From NCBI GenBank assembly GCA_002803225.1, contig NXFV01001265.1:1-46469 (forward strand): 46,469 nucleotides of DNA, written 5' to 3'. This stretch comes from Gamarada debralockiae. Lineage: Eukaryota; Ascomycota; Leotiomycetes; Helotiales; Hyphodiscaceae. A model generated the notes under the pieces. That model was not told where the DNA came from and did no database searches. It was given only the letters and a program-made list of their open reading frames with translations. Both the position numbers and the translations under genes were made by a program. Below are positions 32,133 through 43,919 of the stretch, piece after piece (the first letter of the stretch is position 1; every line of letters begins with the position of its first letter).

Positions 32133-35100
32133 ATGGATGTTGCTGTATTGCGAGGTCGCATTGTCGCGACACTTGACGCCGATGCCGACGCAAGACGCAG
32201 AGCTGAACTCGACTTGAAGACCGTAAGCCCTTCCGTGCAAAACTGTCAGGGCCGTGTGCTAACCATACCTCTGAAGGCTGAGGAACATCCCGGCTTCACC
32301 GACGCGCTTCTAGACATCTTGCAATCTGAGCAGGAAGCTCCAGTCCGCCTGTCGAGTACGCACAATCCCACGTTTCTACCTCGCTACTCACGCGAGTACT
32401 GACCTCAATCACAGCCGTTGTTTACCTCAAGAATCGCGTTTCGCGAGGATGGTCGCCGAGCGAGGATGCGCAGAACAAAGCTATACCAGAAGATGAGAAG
32501 AGCAGATTTCGAGAGCGCCTCCTCCCTGTCCTCGCATCCTCCCCACCACAAATTCGACAACAACTTGTCCCCGTCCTGCAAAAGATTCTTCACTACGATT
32601 TTCCTGAAAAATGGCCGGGCTTCATAAACATCACAGTCCAATTGCTCAATGCCAACGATGTATCGTCCGTATTTGCAGGTCTACAATGCCTTTTGGCTAT
32701 TTGTCGTGTCTATCGCTTCAAATCAGGAGAGAATCGAGCCGACTTTAATAAGATCGTGGAAGCGACATTCCCTCGACTTTTGACGATCGGGCAAGGATTG
32801 GTGAACGAAACCAGTGAGGATGCTGGGGAAATGCTGCATATTGTGTTGAAGGCATACAAGCACGCAACGTTCGTAAGTTTGGTGGCACCTTGGTTCAACA
32901 TACTAAAAGTGCTGACAAAATTTAGTTTGATCTGGCCGTTTCCTTGAGAGAGCAACAAACCGTCATCGGCTGGTGCTCCCTGTTTCTTCACACTGTTGCG
33001 AAGGAGGTCCCAGCGAGTGCACTCCCCGAGGATCTGGCCGAGCGCGAGTCGAACCACTGGTGGAAGGCAAAGAAATGGGCATACTTCAATCTCAATCGAC
33101 TCTTCGTTCGGTTTGTAATCCCCATCACTATAGAGAAATACTGGCTAAGTTTCATAGCTATGGCAATCCGCAATCTCTTCAAAAAGGCAATGGAGAGGAC
33201 TACAAGGAATTCGCAAAGAACTTTACCGCCAATTTCGCACCAGAGATTCTCAAAGGATATCTGCAACAAATCGAGAAATGGGTTGCCAAGACCACATGGC
33301 TCAGCAGGCCTTGCCTATCATACACTCTTGTCTTCCTGGATGAATGTGTTCGACCAAAGCAAATGTGGGCTCATCTCAAACCTCATTTGGATACTCTCGT
33401 TACCCACTTCCTTTTCCCAGTCATGTGCTTATCCGAGGACGATGTCGAGAAGTTTGATACGGACCCAGAAGAGTATCTCCACCACAAACTGAATTTCTAC
33501 GAAGAGGTCTCAGCTCCTGACGTTGCCGCAACGAACTTTCTCGTCACACTCACCAAAGTCAGAAGGAAGCACACTTTCACAATCTTGACCTTTGTCAATA
33601 CCATTGTGAACGAGTACGAGACAACGGAAGAGGGCAAGAAGAACCACATCGCAAAGGAGGGTGCGTTGCGAATGATCGGAACCTTTTCCAGTGTTATTCT
33701 TGGAAAGAAAAGTCCGATTGCCGAGCAAGTAGAGTACTTCTTGGTACGATACGTTTTCCCAGATTTCCGCAGCCCGCAAGGCTTCCTCCGAGCCCGGGCT
33801 TGCGATACCGTGGAGAAGTTCGAGCAACTCGACTTCAAGGATCCCAACAACCTTCTCATCATTTACCGCAACATCTTGGAGTGTATGGCAGATCCTGATC
33901 TTCCAGTCCGTGTTGAGGCTGCTCTTGCCCTTCAACCACTCATCAGACACGACATCATTCGCACCAACATGCAACAAAATATACCCCAGATCATGCAACA
34001 GTTGCTTAAGCTTGCAAACGAGGTCGATGTTGATGCTTTGTCGAATGTCATGGAGGACTTTGTTGAAGTGTTTGCACCGGAGTTGACTCCATTTGCCGTG
34101 GCTTTGAGCGAGCAATTGCGAGATACCTACTTACGAATTGTTCGAGAACTCTTGGAGAAGAACGACAAGCGAGACGATGGTGATGATTATGGGGATTATT
34201 TGGATGACAAAAGCATTACAGCTCTCGGAGTTCTTCAGACCATCGGCACGTTAATTTTGACCTTGGAAAGCACCCCCGACGTTTTGCTGCACATGGAATC
34301 GATTCTCATGCCTGTCATCGAGGTCACTTTGAAGAACAAACTCTATGGTAAGTCGAAATATCCCCGATGCCAGAACCTCACTGACGAATTAGATCTTTAC
34401 AACGAGGTTTTCGAGATCATTGATAGCTGCACCTTCGCTGCGAAGTCAATTTCACCGACCATGTGGCAAGCCTTTGAGCTCATCCATGCAACTTTCAAGG
34501 CTGGTGCTGAGCTTTACCTTGAGGATATGCTTCCCGCACTCGACAACTTTGTTCAATATGGCAGTGTACACCTTATTCAGAGCCCACAGTACCTCAACGC
34601 GATGTTCAGCATGGTGAATGACATGTTCACGGACGAAAAAGTTGGTGGGGTTGACCGAATCTGTGCATGCAAATTGGCTGAAGGTATGATGCTCAGTCTC
34701 CGGGGAGGGATTGATCAACATGTAGTTGCATTTGTAAGTACCACCGCTACCAACGTAGGGAAAATTGCTAACATAATGCAGGTCGAAATGGCAATGCGAA
34801 CCTTAACCAACGAACAAGTCAAGGTCAAGTCATATCGCATTCATCTGATGGAGATGGTTATCAACGCCATCTATTACAACCCAGTACGTACTCACAACAT
34901 GTTTAAAGATTTCATCTGCTGACTCTCCCTTATGTCTTGACCCTTCACGTTCTCGAGGCGAAACAATGGACCAACAAATTCTTCAGCTGGTGGTTTTCAA
35001 GTATTGACAGCTTCACTCGCGTTCATGACAAGAAACTCTCGATTGCCGCCATTGTTTCGCTGCTCACTCTCAATGCCGACCAAGTACCCATGAGCGTCCA

Positions 35101-35788
35101 GCAAGGATGGCCAAGATTGTTGCAGGTATGTGTTACAAGCATCTGATTTCTCGAGACCAAATTTGATATCAGTATAGGGCATTGTCCGATTATTCCAAAC
35201 ACTCCCGGCGGCAACGAAAAGTAAGTCTCCTCACGTTCCCGGGCCTGGTCACTAACACCCCACGCAGACCGTGAAGAAGCCCTCAAAGACGACTTCCCAC
35301 TAGAAGGTTCCGCGTACGATGACGAGGATGAGGACGACGAATGGGCCGGAGACGACAACGCCTGGACTGAGGAGGAAGAACACGACGAGGAGCAAGACGC
35401 CAAAGATGAGAGCAGCGCCTATCTCGAATTCCTGAACGAAGAGGCCCAGAAATTCCAAAACCTAGAAGACAACGACTCGGACGATGAGCTCGGTGAGGAA
35501 AGCCTCCTCGAAACACCTCTCGACAAAATAGAACCTTACCAACTTTTCAAGAATGCGCTCATGAGTATGTCCCCTTTCACACTCACTTTTCGTTGCCTTT
35601 GAGCTTGACTAACAGGCCATGCAGAGCTCCAAGCAGAACAGCCCCAGCTTTACGAATCCCTCACCACCAACCTCAACCCCGACGAGCAAACCGTTGTTCA
35701 AGGCGTAGTCCACCAAGCCGATGCCATCGCCGCCCAAGCTGTTGCAGCTGCACAGGCTGAGGCCCAGGCGCCAAACGGTGGAGCCTAG
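32133..35788 (+). CDS. Importin-7/8-type karyopherin (Nmd5/Sxm1 family, about 1040 aa)
   Basis: Eleven exons: 32133-32222, 32277-32355, 32415-32872, 32926-33110, 33158-34347, 34393-34733, 34782-34883, 34958-35125, 35178-35220, 35268-35564 and 35625-35788. The sum is 1038 codons. Introns are 45-74 nt. The protein is an importin-beta-type nuclear import receptor built of HEAT repeats. Recognisable parts are AEEHPGFTDALLDILQ, YLKNRVSRGW, the EKWPGF helix and RLFVRYGNPQS, then the acidic tail (DEDEDDDEWAGDDNAW) and KNALMKLQAEQP. It carries cargo such as ribosomal proteins or kinases in yeast and animals. The intron after 34883 lacks an acceptor where homology demands one; the AG at 34957 keeps the frame but drops about eight conserved-looking residues (LTLHVLE). 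The true join there is uncertain. Confidence 0.9.
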
Positions 35789-37647
35789 ATTTTCCTTTTC
35801 ACCTTAACCCGATTGAAGGGAGCGATTTGACGCCGCTGGCGAGGAAGGAGTAGAGGATTACATGGTAAAGCGCTGGTGTTGGCTTAAGCGTGGAGCGTGC
35901 AAGGCTCGTTGCATATTTGCTGGCGTTCCAATTATATTTTCAATTTCCTTTTGTTGAACGATGAATGAACGGGGGATGATTGAGTGTGGGGATTGATTGT
36001 GGATACGAATTTTCAGCCTGGAGGATGAACTGAGCGAAGCCGAAAGGAAGGAAAGATAAAAATCGCGGTGGAAGATGGATTGGGCGACCAGCAGGTAGGA
36101 CAAGAAGGTAGTAGGTAGATAGTTCATCAGTTTTATGAATGAGTAGATGATACATATTGAATGATGCCCATCTCCCCAAGTCCACCTTTCATCGACTTTT
36201 GGATTAGTATTTCAAAGATATCCAGTCATCATCCTCGATTTAGTGGTCTTAACCTTCAGTTTCCAGTCATCCGTGCTCAGCTTGACACAAAGCTTGACGC
36301 AGCATCGCCTCTTCGAGTGAATGTAGAATAGTAGCACACAAAGGAACGACTAGATTACCATCGTAAACCAATCTCCATGCGACGTTGATTTTAGACCGTC
36401 TTCAATCACTCTCAGTCCTTTTCTCCCTGCCCCACAGCTTCGAATTAATGATCAGGTCACCATGCACCAGGTCGATGCCTCTCCCCCACGAGCGATTATT
36501 CAGCTTCTATTCTCTCAACTCGCCAAATATCCTCCACCATCCTTCTCGTCTCACCCTCTCTCAGTCTTCAACCAGTCCAGAAAAATCAGCATGGCGGCAG
36601 AGGACTCCATTCAGGGCGCCTTCAACTGCGGCGCGATCAATATCTCCATCCCCAAACCTCTCTCCCTGAATATATGAGCTTTGTGGCTCTGTGATCATCA
36701 CTGCTGTTGTCGAGTTACCCGATGATACGTTTGTCAAAGGAGGATTGTTCGCGAGGAGTGGGGTTGCGATTCCGTCGGTGGGATTAGAGCAGTTTTGGAG
36801 GAGTGCTGAAGAGTAGGAGAAACCGGGTGAAGGGTTGCAGGTTATTCAGTAGCGCGTTCTTGTTGGCCATGGTTGGTGTGGAAGCGTCCGCGGTTTCACC
36901 TGACGAGGTTGTTGCGTGCCATCATGAGGAACTGGCTGATTGAGTGGAAGAACTACGGGTGTACGTTACCCGCCTTTGTGAAATACTAAGTAGCTCCATC
37001 AAGATATTTCAACAACGTTGTTTCTTGTCAGCTATCAGAGAGTTTGGAGTAGGTTCATATAATGACCACGGTATATGACCCCTTTTCTATATTATGTTCC
37101 TCGTAAAACTGTCTCCAATCACCCACATTCCCGACGTGTCCACTTTTCCTAACAGCATCTCGCGGCTCCATTCACTATAAGCAATAAAAAGGCTACCCGC
37201 TGAAATTTCCCCTTCACTTCTGAATGTCTGAGCACCAGCCTCTTAACAGTCAGCCCACCATAATCGAAGTCAACGCGACAGGATCAGGCGCCGACCCTCC
37301 TTCGGTACATCCCTATCTTCGAGGAGAACAATCATAGTTCCCAGCCTACCACTTCGACAGCTTCGCTGATCAAGACAAGACCGAGTTAAAGTTTAGCTGA
37401 TTTCCAAGCAGGTTTCCAATTACCACATCTTGCAGCGCATTTGAATCTCTTCCCATTAGGTCCAGAACTAGACGACTGGCAGCTTGATTAGCTACCATTG
37501 AACGACATATCAATTCAACCAGCAGAGGCCGGCGGACAGAGAATATTATTAGAGCGATAATAGCCTTATGCTGGTTCGGTATGGTATTTCTTTCGCACGG
37601 AGAACTTTTTCAACTAGCAGACATCAGTGGACTAGGAATATCAGTTC
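35789..37647. other. Degraded intergenic stretch with coding relics
   Basis: No intact gene. At about 36594-36820 (plus) a readable stretch starts MAAEDSIQGAFNCGAINISI and continues after a frame change as VIITAVVELPDDTFVKGGLF to a stop. At about 37225-37395 another (MSEHQPLNSQPTIIEVNATG onward) is broken by TAG and TGA. Both look like decayed exons. I cannot identify their families. Confidence 0.4.
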
Positions 37648-39345
37648 ATGCCTCAAAAATCAGCAATGGACTCCTCCTCGGATTCCTTCACAGAACCCAA
37701 TCAATGTTCAGTCCCACAATTAAGCCTCTACAAGCTCAAAGCTTCAGTCATCTCATACTGTCCATTAGATGAGGACCAGGAAGAGATTCGTCTCATAAGT
37801 ATCTTACCACATAATGGAGAATCCGACCTCGTCCGTTGCAACGTAGTCACCGTTTCCCTGAAAGCACTCGTTCCAGAATATCAAACATTTCTTTTGGCGT
37901 CTGGCTTAGCAGTAGGAAACAAACGGGACACGATGGCGAACTGGGCTCGCATCCACTCTTCTCCAGAATCTGCGAAAGTTTCCGATTTCAATGAAATGGA
38001 CAAGCACATTCCTACCATGTCGAGTTATCGATTCACTTGGGGCGACTACGCAGCTCTTCATACGTCCCGAGGAATCCTAACATTACTCACCAAATCGTCG
38101 TGAACGACGAGGTGATGTGTGTAGGACGAAACCTGGAAATAGCTTTGCGAGCCCTAAGCATAAGATCAGATTTCCAGGACGGATTCAAGCTATGGGTTGA
38201 TGCAATTTGTATCAATCAAGAAGACTATGAAGAGCGAGGCCATCAGACCAATAAGATGAGAGAGATATATGACGGTGCTTGGACGGTTATAGCTTGGCTT
38301 GGAGAAGAGCAGCACAACAGTAACGAGGCAATTCGACTAGTCCAATCTTTATCTGATATCGGGTCAGAACACGGTGAAGAGTTGGTGGCGAGGTTAATGG
38401 GCGATCCGGAATATCTCGGGCATGACTGCTGGATGGCTTTGCAAGATTTGATGAATAGGCCATATTGGTACCGACTCTGGATCATGCAAGAACTAGTTCT
38501 GGCTCTGCGTTGATCTTACGATGCGGGGATCGCTTCATCGATTGGACTGCTCTTTGTCAGGGTATAAGATTGTTGTTCGATTTATCTATGGACGGTCAAA
38601 GACTCTCTTCTCCGGTACGAGCTATTCAAGAGAGATAGCACGGGAAGGAGGTCTACTGAGTGGTTAATGACGAGCTTGCATCTTGTGTATCAGGATTTGT
38701 AGGCATTCAGTCACTGCGAGGAGCAAAATAGAGTTCATCTCCGTTTCGATCGTCTCTTGAGTGTTGCGAATTCAGCAGATTCGAGGGATGCTAGAGACAA
38801 AGTATACGGCTTGGTCAGATTGGTGGATCATATTATTGCAAAACAACTTGTCCCGAATTATGAGTCGCCTCCGTCGGTGGTGTATGCTTCAGTCGCCAAG
38901 ATCTTTATACTTACTTATGGCAATCTTGATCCGCTGCGAGAGGGAAATCCATGGAGTCGTTTCGGGACTTCTTCTTAGGCTGCGGACAGGACATGGGATG
39001 GTCGACTTCGACATAGAAGTCCTGAGAAAAATGACCTTGTGGGGTCCGTTCTGGACACGAAAGGGCTATCGGAAATTTTGGAGGTGGTGACGCCATATCG
39101 TGCGAGCGGAGAGACGGCGCCGGAAGTATCATCCTCGAACAATGACTTGCATCTTACCTGTCGGGGATTTGTCGTAGACAAGATCGCAAGTCTATCTGCT
39201 CGAGGAAAAGCATATTTTGAATGGTCAGAAGACTCCATAGTCCAGCCTGACCAAGCGAACAACATGCATGGCAATGCGGATGAAGTCCTCAAAAGCTCTT
39301 TATCACGCACTTGTAGCAGACAGAGTTGCAGGTGGAGTCAAAGCA
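37648..39345 (+). pseudogene. Broken HET (heterokaryon incompatibility) domain gene
   Basis: HET-domain hallmarks are readable in successive frames: NPNITHQIVVNDEV, FKLWVDAICINQED (block two), RPYWYRLWIMQEL and ARDKVYGLVRL, then a C-terminal part with CRGFVVDKIASLSARGK. The first block, normally like ALSYVWGD, is damaged near 38050: one base is lost after YAAL and about nine bases (Trp-Gly-Asp) are missing. More stops and frame changes occur near 38513, 38760 and 38980. HET proteins trigger cell death on fusion of unlike hyphae and decay often. The 3' end runs up to the truncated methyltransferase at 39354. Confidence 0.82.
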
Positions 39346-39353
39346 AGCTCACG

Positions 39354-39789
39354 TCACGCACACACCCCTCCATCCTGCAGGAATCGATACATCTCCTTCG
39401 CAGTCTTTAACAGATGATCCTGTTCCTTGAGCATTACCAGCGCAAACCTCGTGACAGCGTGGCTGAACGTCTCATCCTGGAGCTGGACAAGAGATTGCAT
39501 ATCCTGGACGGACGTCTCGACGTTGCTCCAGCCTCTCTTTACTGCCAAATCATGCACCTTTCTCACCATGCCAGGCACGATATCTGCAGCCATGATATGC
39601 GCATCAGGAACGCGTGCTTTCACTTCTTCAGTAAATACACCGGGCCCACATGCATTGTCGAGAATGATGAGGCTGTTATATGTGGGGTTATTGTCTCGCG
39701 ATTGCAACGGCCGTGATCCGAGTGCAGCCGCCGGTGAAGCGCCCGTAGACTTCGACTTGGCTTTCCCAGAATGCGGCATCATGGGACAT
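39354..39789 (-). pseudogene. Truncated class I SAM methyltransferase relic
   Basis: From ATG at 39787-39789 the start MSHDAAFWESQVEVYGRFTG can be read. After one frame change near 39690 the SAM-binding motif I follows (LIILDNACGPGVFTEEV), then AHIMAADIVPGM, a DMQSL motif and ETFSHAVTRFALVMLKEQD. It stops directly after YRFLQDGGVCA, where the family continues for roughly another 120 residues. The missing 3' half coincides with the end of the HET relic on the opposite strand, so a rearrangement joint lies near 39345-39360. Confidence 0.75.
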
Positions 39790-41257
39790 GACATTGAACT
39801 TAGGGCAGGATCTGAAGACATCTTTTGGGGTAGGGGTGACCGATTACACGATGAGGTTACGAAGTACTGCAATTGGCAGGAACGCGATGACGGAAATGGT
39901 GCACCCTTTGTGCATCTATGGTATCCTCTACGCTTTATTCGAGCATACTCGCGAGGCGGGACTGAGATTGATTCGGAAATCTGAACTGAATTCGACTTCG
40001 TTTACGAGAGCACGAAGTATCTTTGTACCGTGTAATTTTGGGACAACTTGCCCATGTAATCGTGCCCCTGATCAGTCCACCCCTTGTTTAATAAATGCGA
40101 CAAAATAGCCCCCAAAGTCTAATGTTCAGAAATCAACCACTTAAATTGACGTCGCATCGGATTTTCGATGCCGCCTTGACTCTGCATTGCGACAACACCA
40201 ACTTGGGTTCAGCCTTTTCATAGCTTACACCTTATATCAACGTCTTCAAATTTCGAGACTTCTTGGAAGATGAGGAAGAACGTATCCGACGCGTCGTCGC
40301 TGACGTGAGATATCCGTTCTACGACCCGCCTGCCCTGCGAATTTGAGCGCCGCCTCGGGAATCGACGAACAGATTTGGCCACCTCGTACTTCCGTACCTT
40401 CTTACTTCATCCGCACGAACTCGTACGAGCATCCATTGCTCACCGTCGCATTGGTTCGAGCATCCGAATCTCATCGTTCCTCCGAGTCTCCAGCTCAAGT
40501 CGTGCGGAGGTTATTATTGCCTAAAACCTTCATCTCGGCAACTGTGCTCAAACGACCGCCAGCGGCCGCTGTCATCACGAATGCAAACGCTCAACAAATT
40601 GCGCGCTTTTTCTTAGGCTATGCCATAAGAGGGAAATGCTGCTTACAGTAATGTATTTGAATAAACGTCGAAAACATGCTCTTTTCCCATGGTAAAGGGG
40701 GGTTCTGAGTAGTGTCGCCGAACCGTGGATTGCTATGGACCCCCGGCTCTGCTCCCAGCACCAGACAAAATCAAGGCGATATAAATTACCGAATAGAGGT
40801 ATATAGACGAAACCAGAGCGGAGTCTCCGATTTTATCTGACTGTTTTATCAAAAGAGCGAGCTGCTGTTATCTTATATCGATGCGGAATTTATTGTGGGA
40901 TGGTGAGCGCTGAGCTCCACAAACGAAAACGTCAGTGGCAGAGCTTGTGTCTGCTGATTGTTTCCTATTCGGCTCTGGCTTCTGATTTCAAAACCGCCAA
41001 GAGCCCGTCATAACCACTTTATTTTTAATATCGTGGAAGTTTACGGTCTATTAAATTTTACTAAATTCTTACACTTCACATGGTTGCAATGGTGAATGTT
41101 ACCTGAAGTCAGCAAAACGAGGAGCTCGTCGTCTCACGCTTGATCATGGAATTCTAGTGCCGGACACCTCGGGTTATTGCCGATTCATATAAATATATCA
41201 CTGTCAGCTATATTCCAAGAGGAACATCGTACCGAATCCTTATTTTTCGTTTCCAAG
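39790..41257. other. Intergenic upstream of the P450 gene
   Basis: No supported gene. An open frame at 40343-40651 lacks an ATG and a recognisable domain. The distal end holds the P450 promoter. Confidence 0.5.
41188..41195 (+). promoter_or_regulatory. TATA box of the P450 gene
   Basis: TATAAATA lies 63 nt upstream of the ATG at 41258, a suitable distance for a fungal core promoter with a short leader. Confidence 0.55.
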
Positions 41258-42967
41258 ATGTCGGGTCTTCAAATTTACTTCAAGGAGGGGTCTCCTTCCG
41301 TCATAGCCATTTTCGTCCTCAGTGGCGTCTACGTTCTCTACAATGTCATCAACCGTTTCATTTCGTACCAACGACATTCCAAAATCATCAAGGAAAATGG
41401 ATGCAAACCTTACGCTAAATATCCGCACAAGGATCCCATCTTCGGATTCGATTTGTTCAGAGAGAATGTCAAACTCACGAAGGAGGGAGGCATCTGGCAA
41501 GAGTTCCAGAAGCGTTACGAAAGGATCAATGGAGGCGTGAATACATTCAGTGCGTTACTTTTGGGCGAGGAAGTCCTCAATACCGCTGAGCCAGAGAACA
41601 TTAAAGCTATTCTTGCTACGCAATTCAAGGACTTCAGCCTCCCACCGAGACGAAAGGACTCTTTCCAACCTGTCTTCGGACACGGCATTTTCACGACGGA
41701 TGGCGCAGACTGGGAAGCCAGCCGAACCCTGTTGCGTCCCAACTTCGTCCGAAACCAGATTGCAGACCTCAGAACGTTCGAGGATCACATCTCAAGGATG
41801 ATCTCGAAAATTCCTCGCGATGGATCGACTGTTGATCTTCAGACCCTCTTTTTCATGCTCACGATCGACTCTGGTAAGCTCCTTCATTCACTACTTAGAT
41901 TTCCGTACTGACTCCCAACAGCAACCGAGTTCCTCTTCGGACAAAGCACCAACGTCTTGGGTGAAGGAGAGGCTACCATTCGAGGTGAAAAATTCGCAGA
42001 TGCATTCACCTACGTTACAGAGAAGATCGGAGTCAAAAACCGCGTCGGGAAGCTCGCCGTTCTGTACCCTGATCCGAAATGGCACGCATCTATCAAATAT
42101 GTCCACGAATATGTTCAAGACTACGTTCAGGAGGCTGTTAAGAAGAGCAAGATATACGCCAGCGGCAAGGAGAAATGGGACGATGACCAAGCTGAGAGAT
42201 ATGTCTTCCTCAACGAGTTAGCAAAGACTGGATATAGTGTGAAGAAGATTCAGGATGAGCTCTTGAACATCCTTCTTGCTGGTCGTGACACCACTGCCAG
42301 TCTTCTTGCTCATGTTTGGTACATCCTTGCTCGCCGACCGGATGTTTTCGAGAAGCTTAGAGCTGAGGTGATGAGAGTTGGCACGGACTCGCCTACCTTT
42401 GAGCAGATCAAGGAAATGAAGTATCTTCAATATGTTATGAACGAAAGTCAGTATACACTATCCTTTCTCCATGTTCACCAACTAACTTGAACAGCTCTTC
42501 GTCTCTACCCCATCGTCCCAGGTAATGGCCGAACAGCAGTCCGAGACACCACCCTCCCGGTCGGCGGTGGACCAGACGGAAAATCACCCATTTTGGTCAA
42601 GAAGGGCCAACAAGTCAACTACCAAGTCTATGTCATGCATCGCCGAAAAGACATCTACGGTCCTGACGCTGATGAGTTCAAGCCCGAGCGCTGGGAGGCA
42701 TTGAGACCCAGCTGGCAATACCTTCCTTTCAACGGTGGTCCAAGAATATGGTAAGTTGTCCTCTTTCCTCAACCATTTTGGACGGTCGTGCTGATTCGAT
42801 GTAGTATCGGACAACAATTCGCCTTGACTGAAGCCTCGTACACGACAATCAGACTCCTTCAAGCTTTCAAGAAGATTGAACCGAGAGAGTTCACTCCGAT
42901 CTTGGAATTGCAGACTCTTACGATGGCGGTTAGGGCTGGGGTTAAGGTTGGATTGACACCTGCATGA
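41258..42967 (+). CDS. Cytochrome P450, CYP52-like (alkane/fatty-acid hydroxylase type, 519 aa)
   Basis: Four exons, 41258-41873, 41922-42446, 42495-42750 and 42805-42967, give 519 residues; introns are 48, 48 and 54 nt. An N-terminal membrane anchor ([17 protein letters not shown]) would hold it in the ER. The I-helix oxygen motif is AGRDTT (residues 325-330), the ExxR pair is Glu380/Arg383 (ETLRLYP), and the haem loop FNGGPRICIGQQFA places the axial ligand at Cys466. FNGGPRIC and the overall pattern point to the CYP52 clan (CYP52, CYP539 and relatives), which hydroxylate alkanes and fatty acids at the terminal carbon. Exact subfamily and substrate cannot be set without comparison. The gene looks intact and is flanked by decayed genes upstream. 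Confidence 0.9.
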
Positions 42968-43919
42968 TTGTGAATCATGGGGGATCTTGCATGACGGGGC
43001 TGGAGAGGCGTTGCGGAGTGCTTGGGTGGCTTGATTGTGTATTGTTGCTACTTGAAGATGAGGGTGATTCTGATGACGTGATGAGTGGATATTTGCCTTT
43101 GCTTGAAATTAGGAAGTAGCTATGGAGGACCATTTCGATTACTGATCAGTGTTCATAGACCACGCCTCTCTGGCTCTCCGCCTTCTGTACTGCAGATAAA
43201 AACAGTTGTAAATTGTAAACGTTCTGACCAAGGGTTTTGAGTTTCGGCAGCACAAATCACTCCTAATCGATGAATTCGGCCCAAAGATTGACCCCGGCCG
43301 ATTCCCGAAGGCAAATCGCTCCTCGTTATCAACTCAACTTGGCTCGTACTCTGTATATTCCAATCGATACTTGTACCGTATCATGTCAGATTCACATCCC
43401 CACGTCCCTTCTCATATCTGCACCTCTCGTATCATTGGCCTCGTCGTCTCCTCGCCCCATCTGAAAATTCCAGAAAAGACCAGGAACAACCATAATCCGG
43501 CCCGTCGATCCTCTCTCCCTAATCATCAGCCCCCAAATTATTGGCTTCAGCCGCCTCTATTCCCAAGTACCTTAGATATCGAGACCCTAAACCGGATGGG
43601 GAGACGAGCCTGCGGGGCCCTGTAAGGATCGACAGCGCCGTCACTTAGCGACCGAAAGCGAAACCTGAGAAAATGGTTGGATGTCGAAGTTGGAACGAGG
43701 TAAGTGCACCATCATTGGAGTGTTGTGATTGAAGACACGCTGGCCTAAATGTTTTCTGTCTTTACTGTTATAAGAAACGACGAGAAGGTGTTGATTCACT
43801 TTGTGTAGGATTTGATTTGACTTCAGACGACAGCGTGATAAGACACATTGGATTTGGATTTGGATTTAGATTTGGATCTTACATCACACCAACGACAACA
43901 CCACCACGAAGGAGTCAAG
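42968..43919. other. Intergenic between P450 and MFS genes
   Basis: No supported gene. It holds the P450 3' flank and the MFS promoter. Directly upstream of the MFS start there is a short TTTGGA hexamer array (43849-43876). Confidence 0.5.
43849..43876 (+). repeat. TTTGGA hexamer array in the MFS leader
   Basis: Four to five copies of the hexamer (one TTTAGA variant) end about 45 nt before the MFS start codon. Read in the MFS frame they would encode alternating Asp-Leu, but no ATG precedes them. Confidence 0.65.

Noticed and set aside
40343..40651. 102-codon plus-strand frame
   Set aside because: It begins at TTG, has no internal ATG and no recognisable domain.
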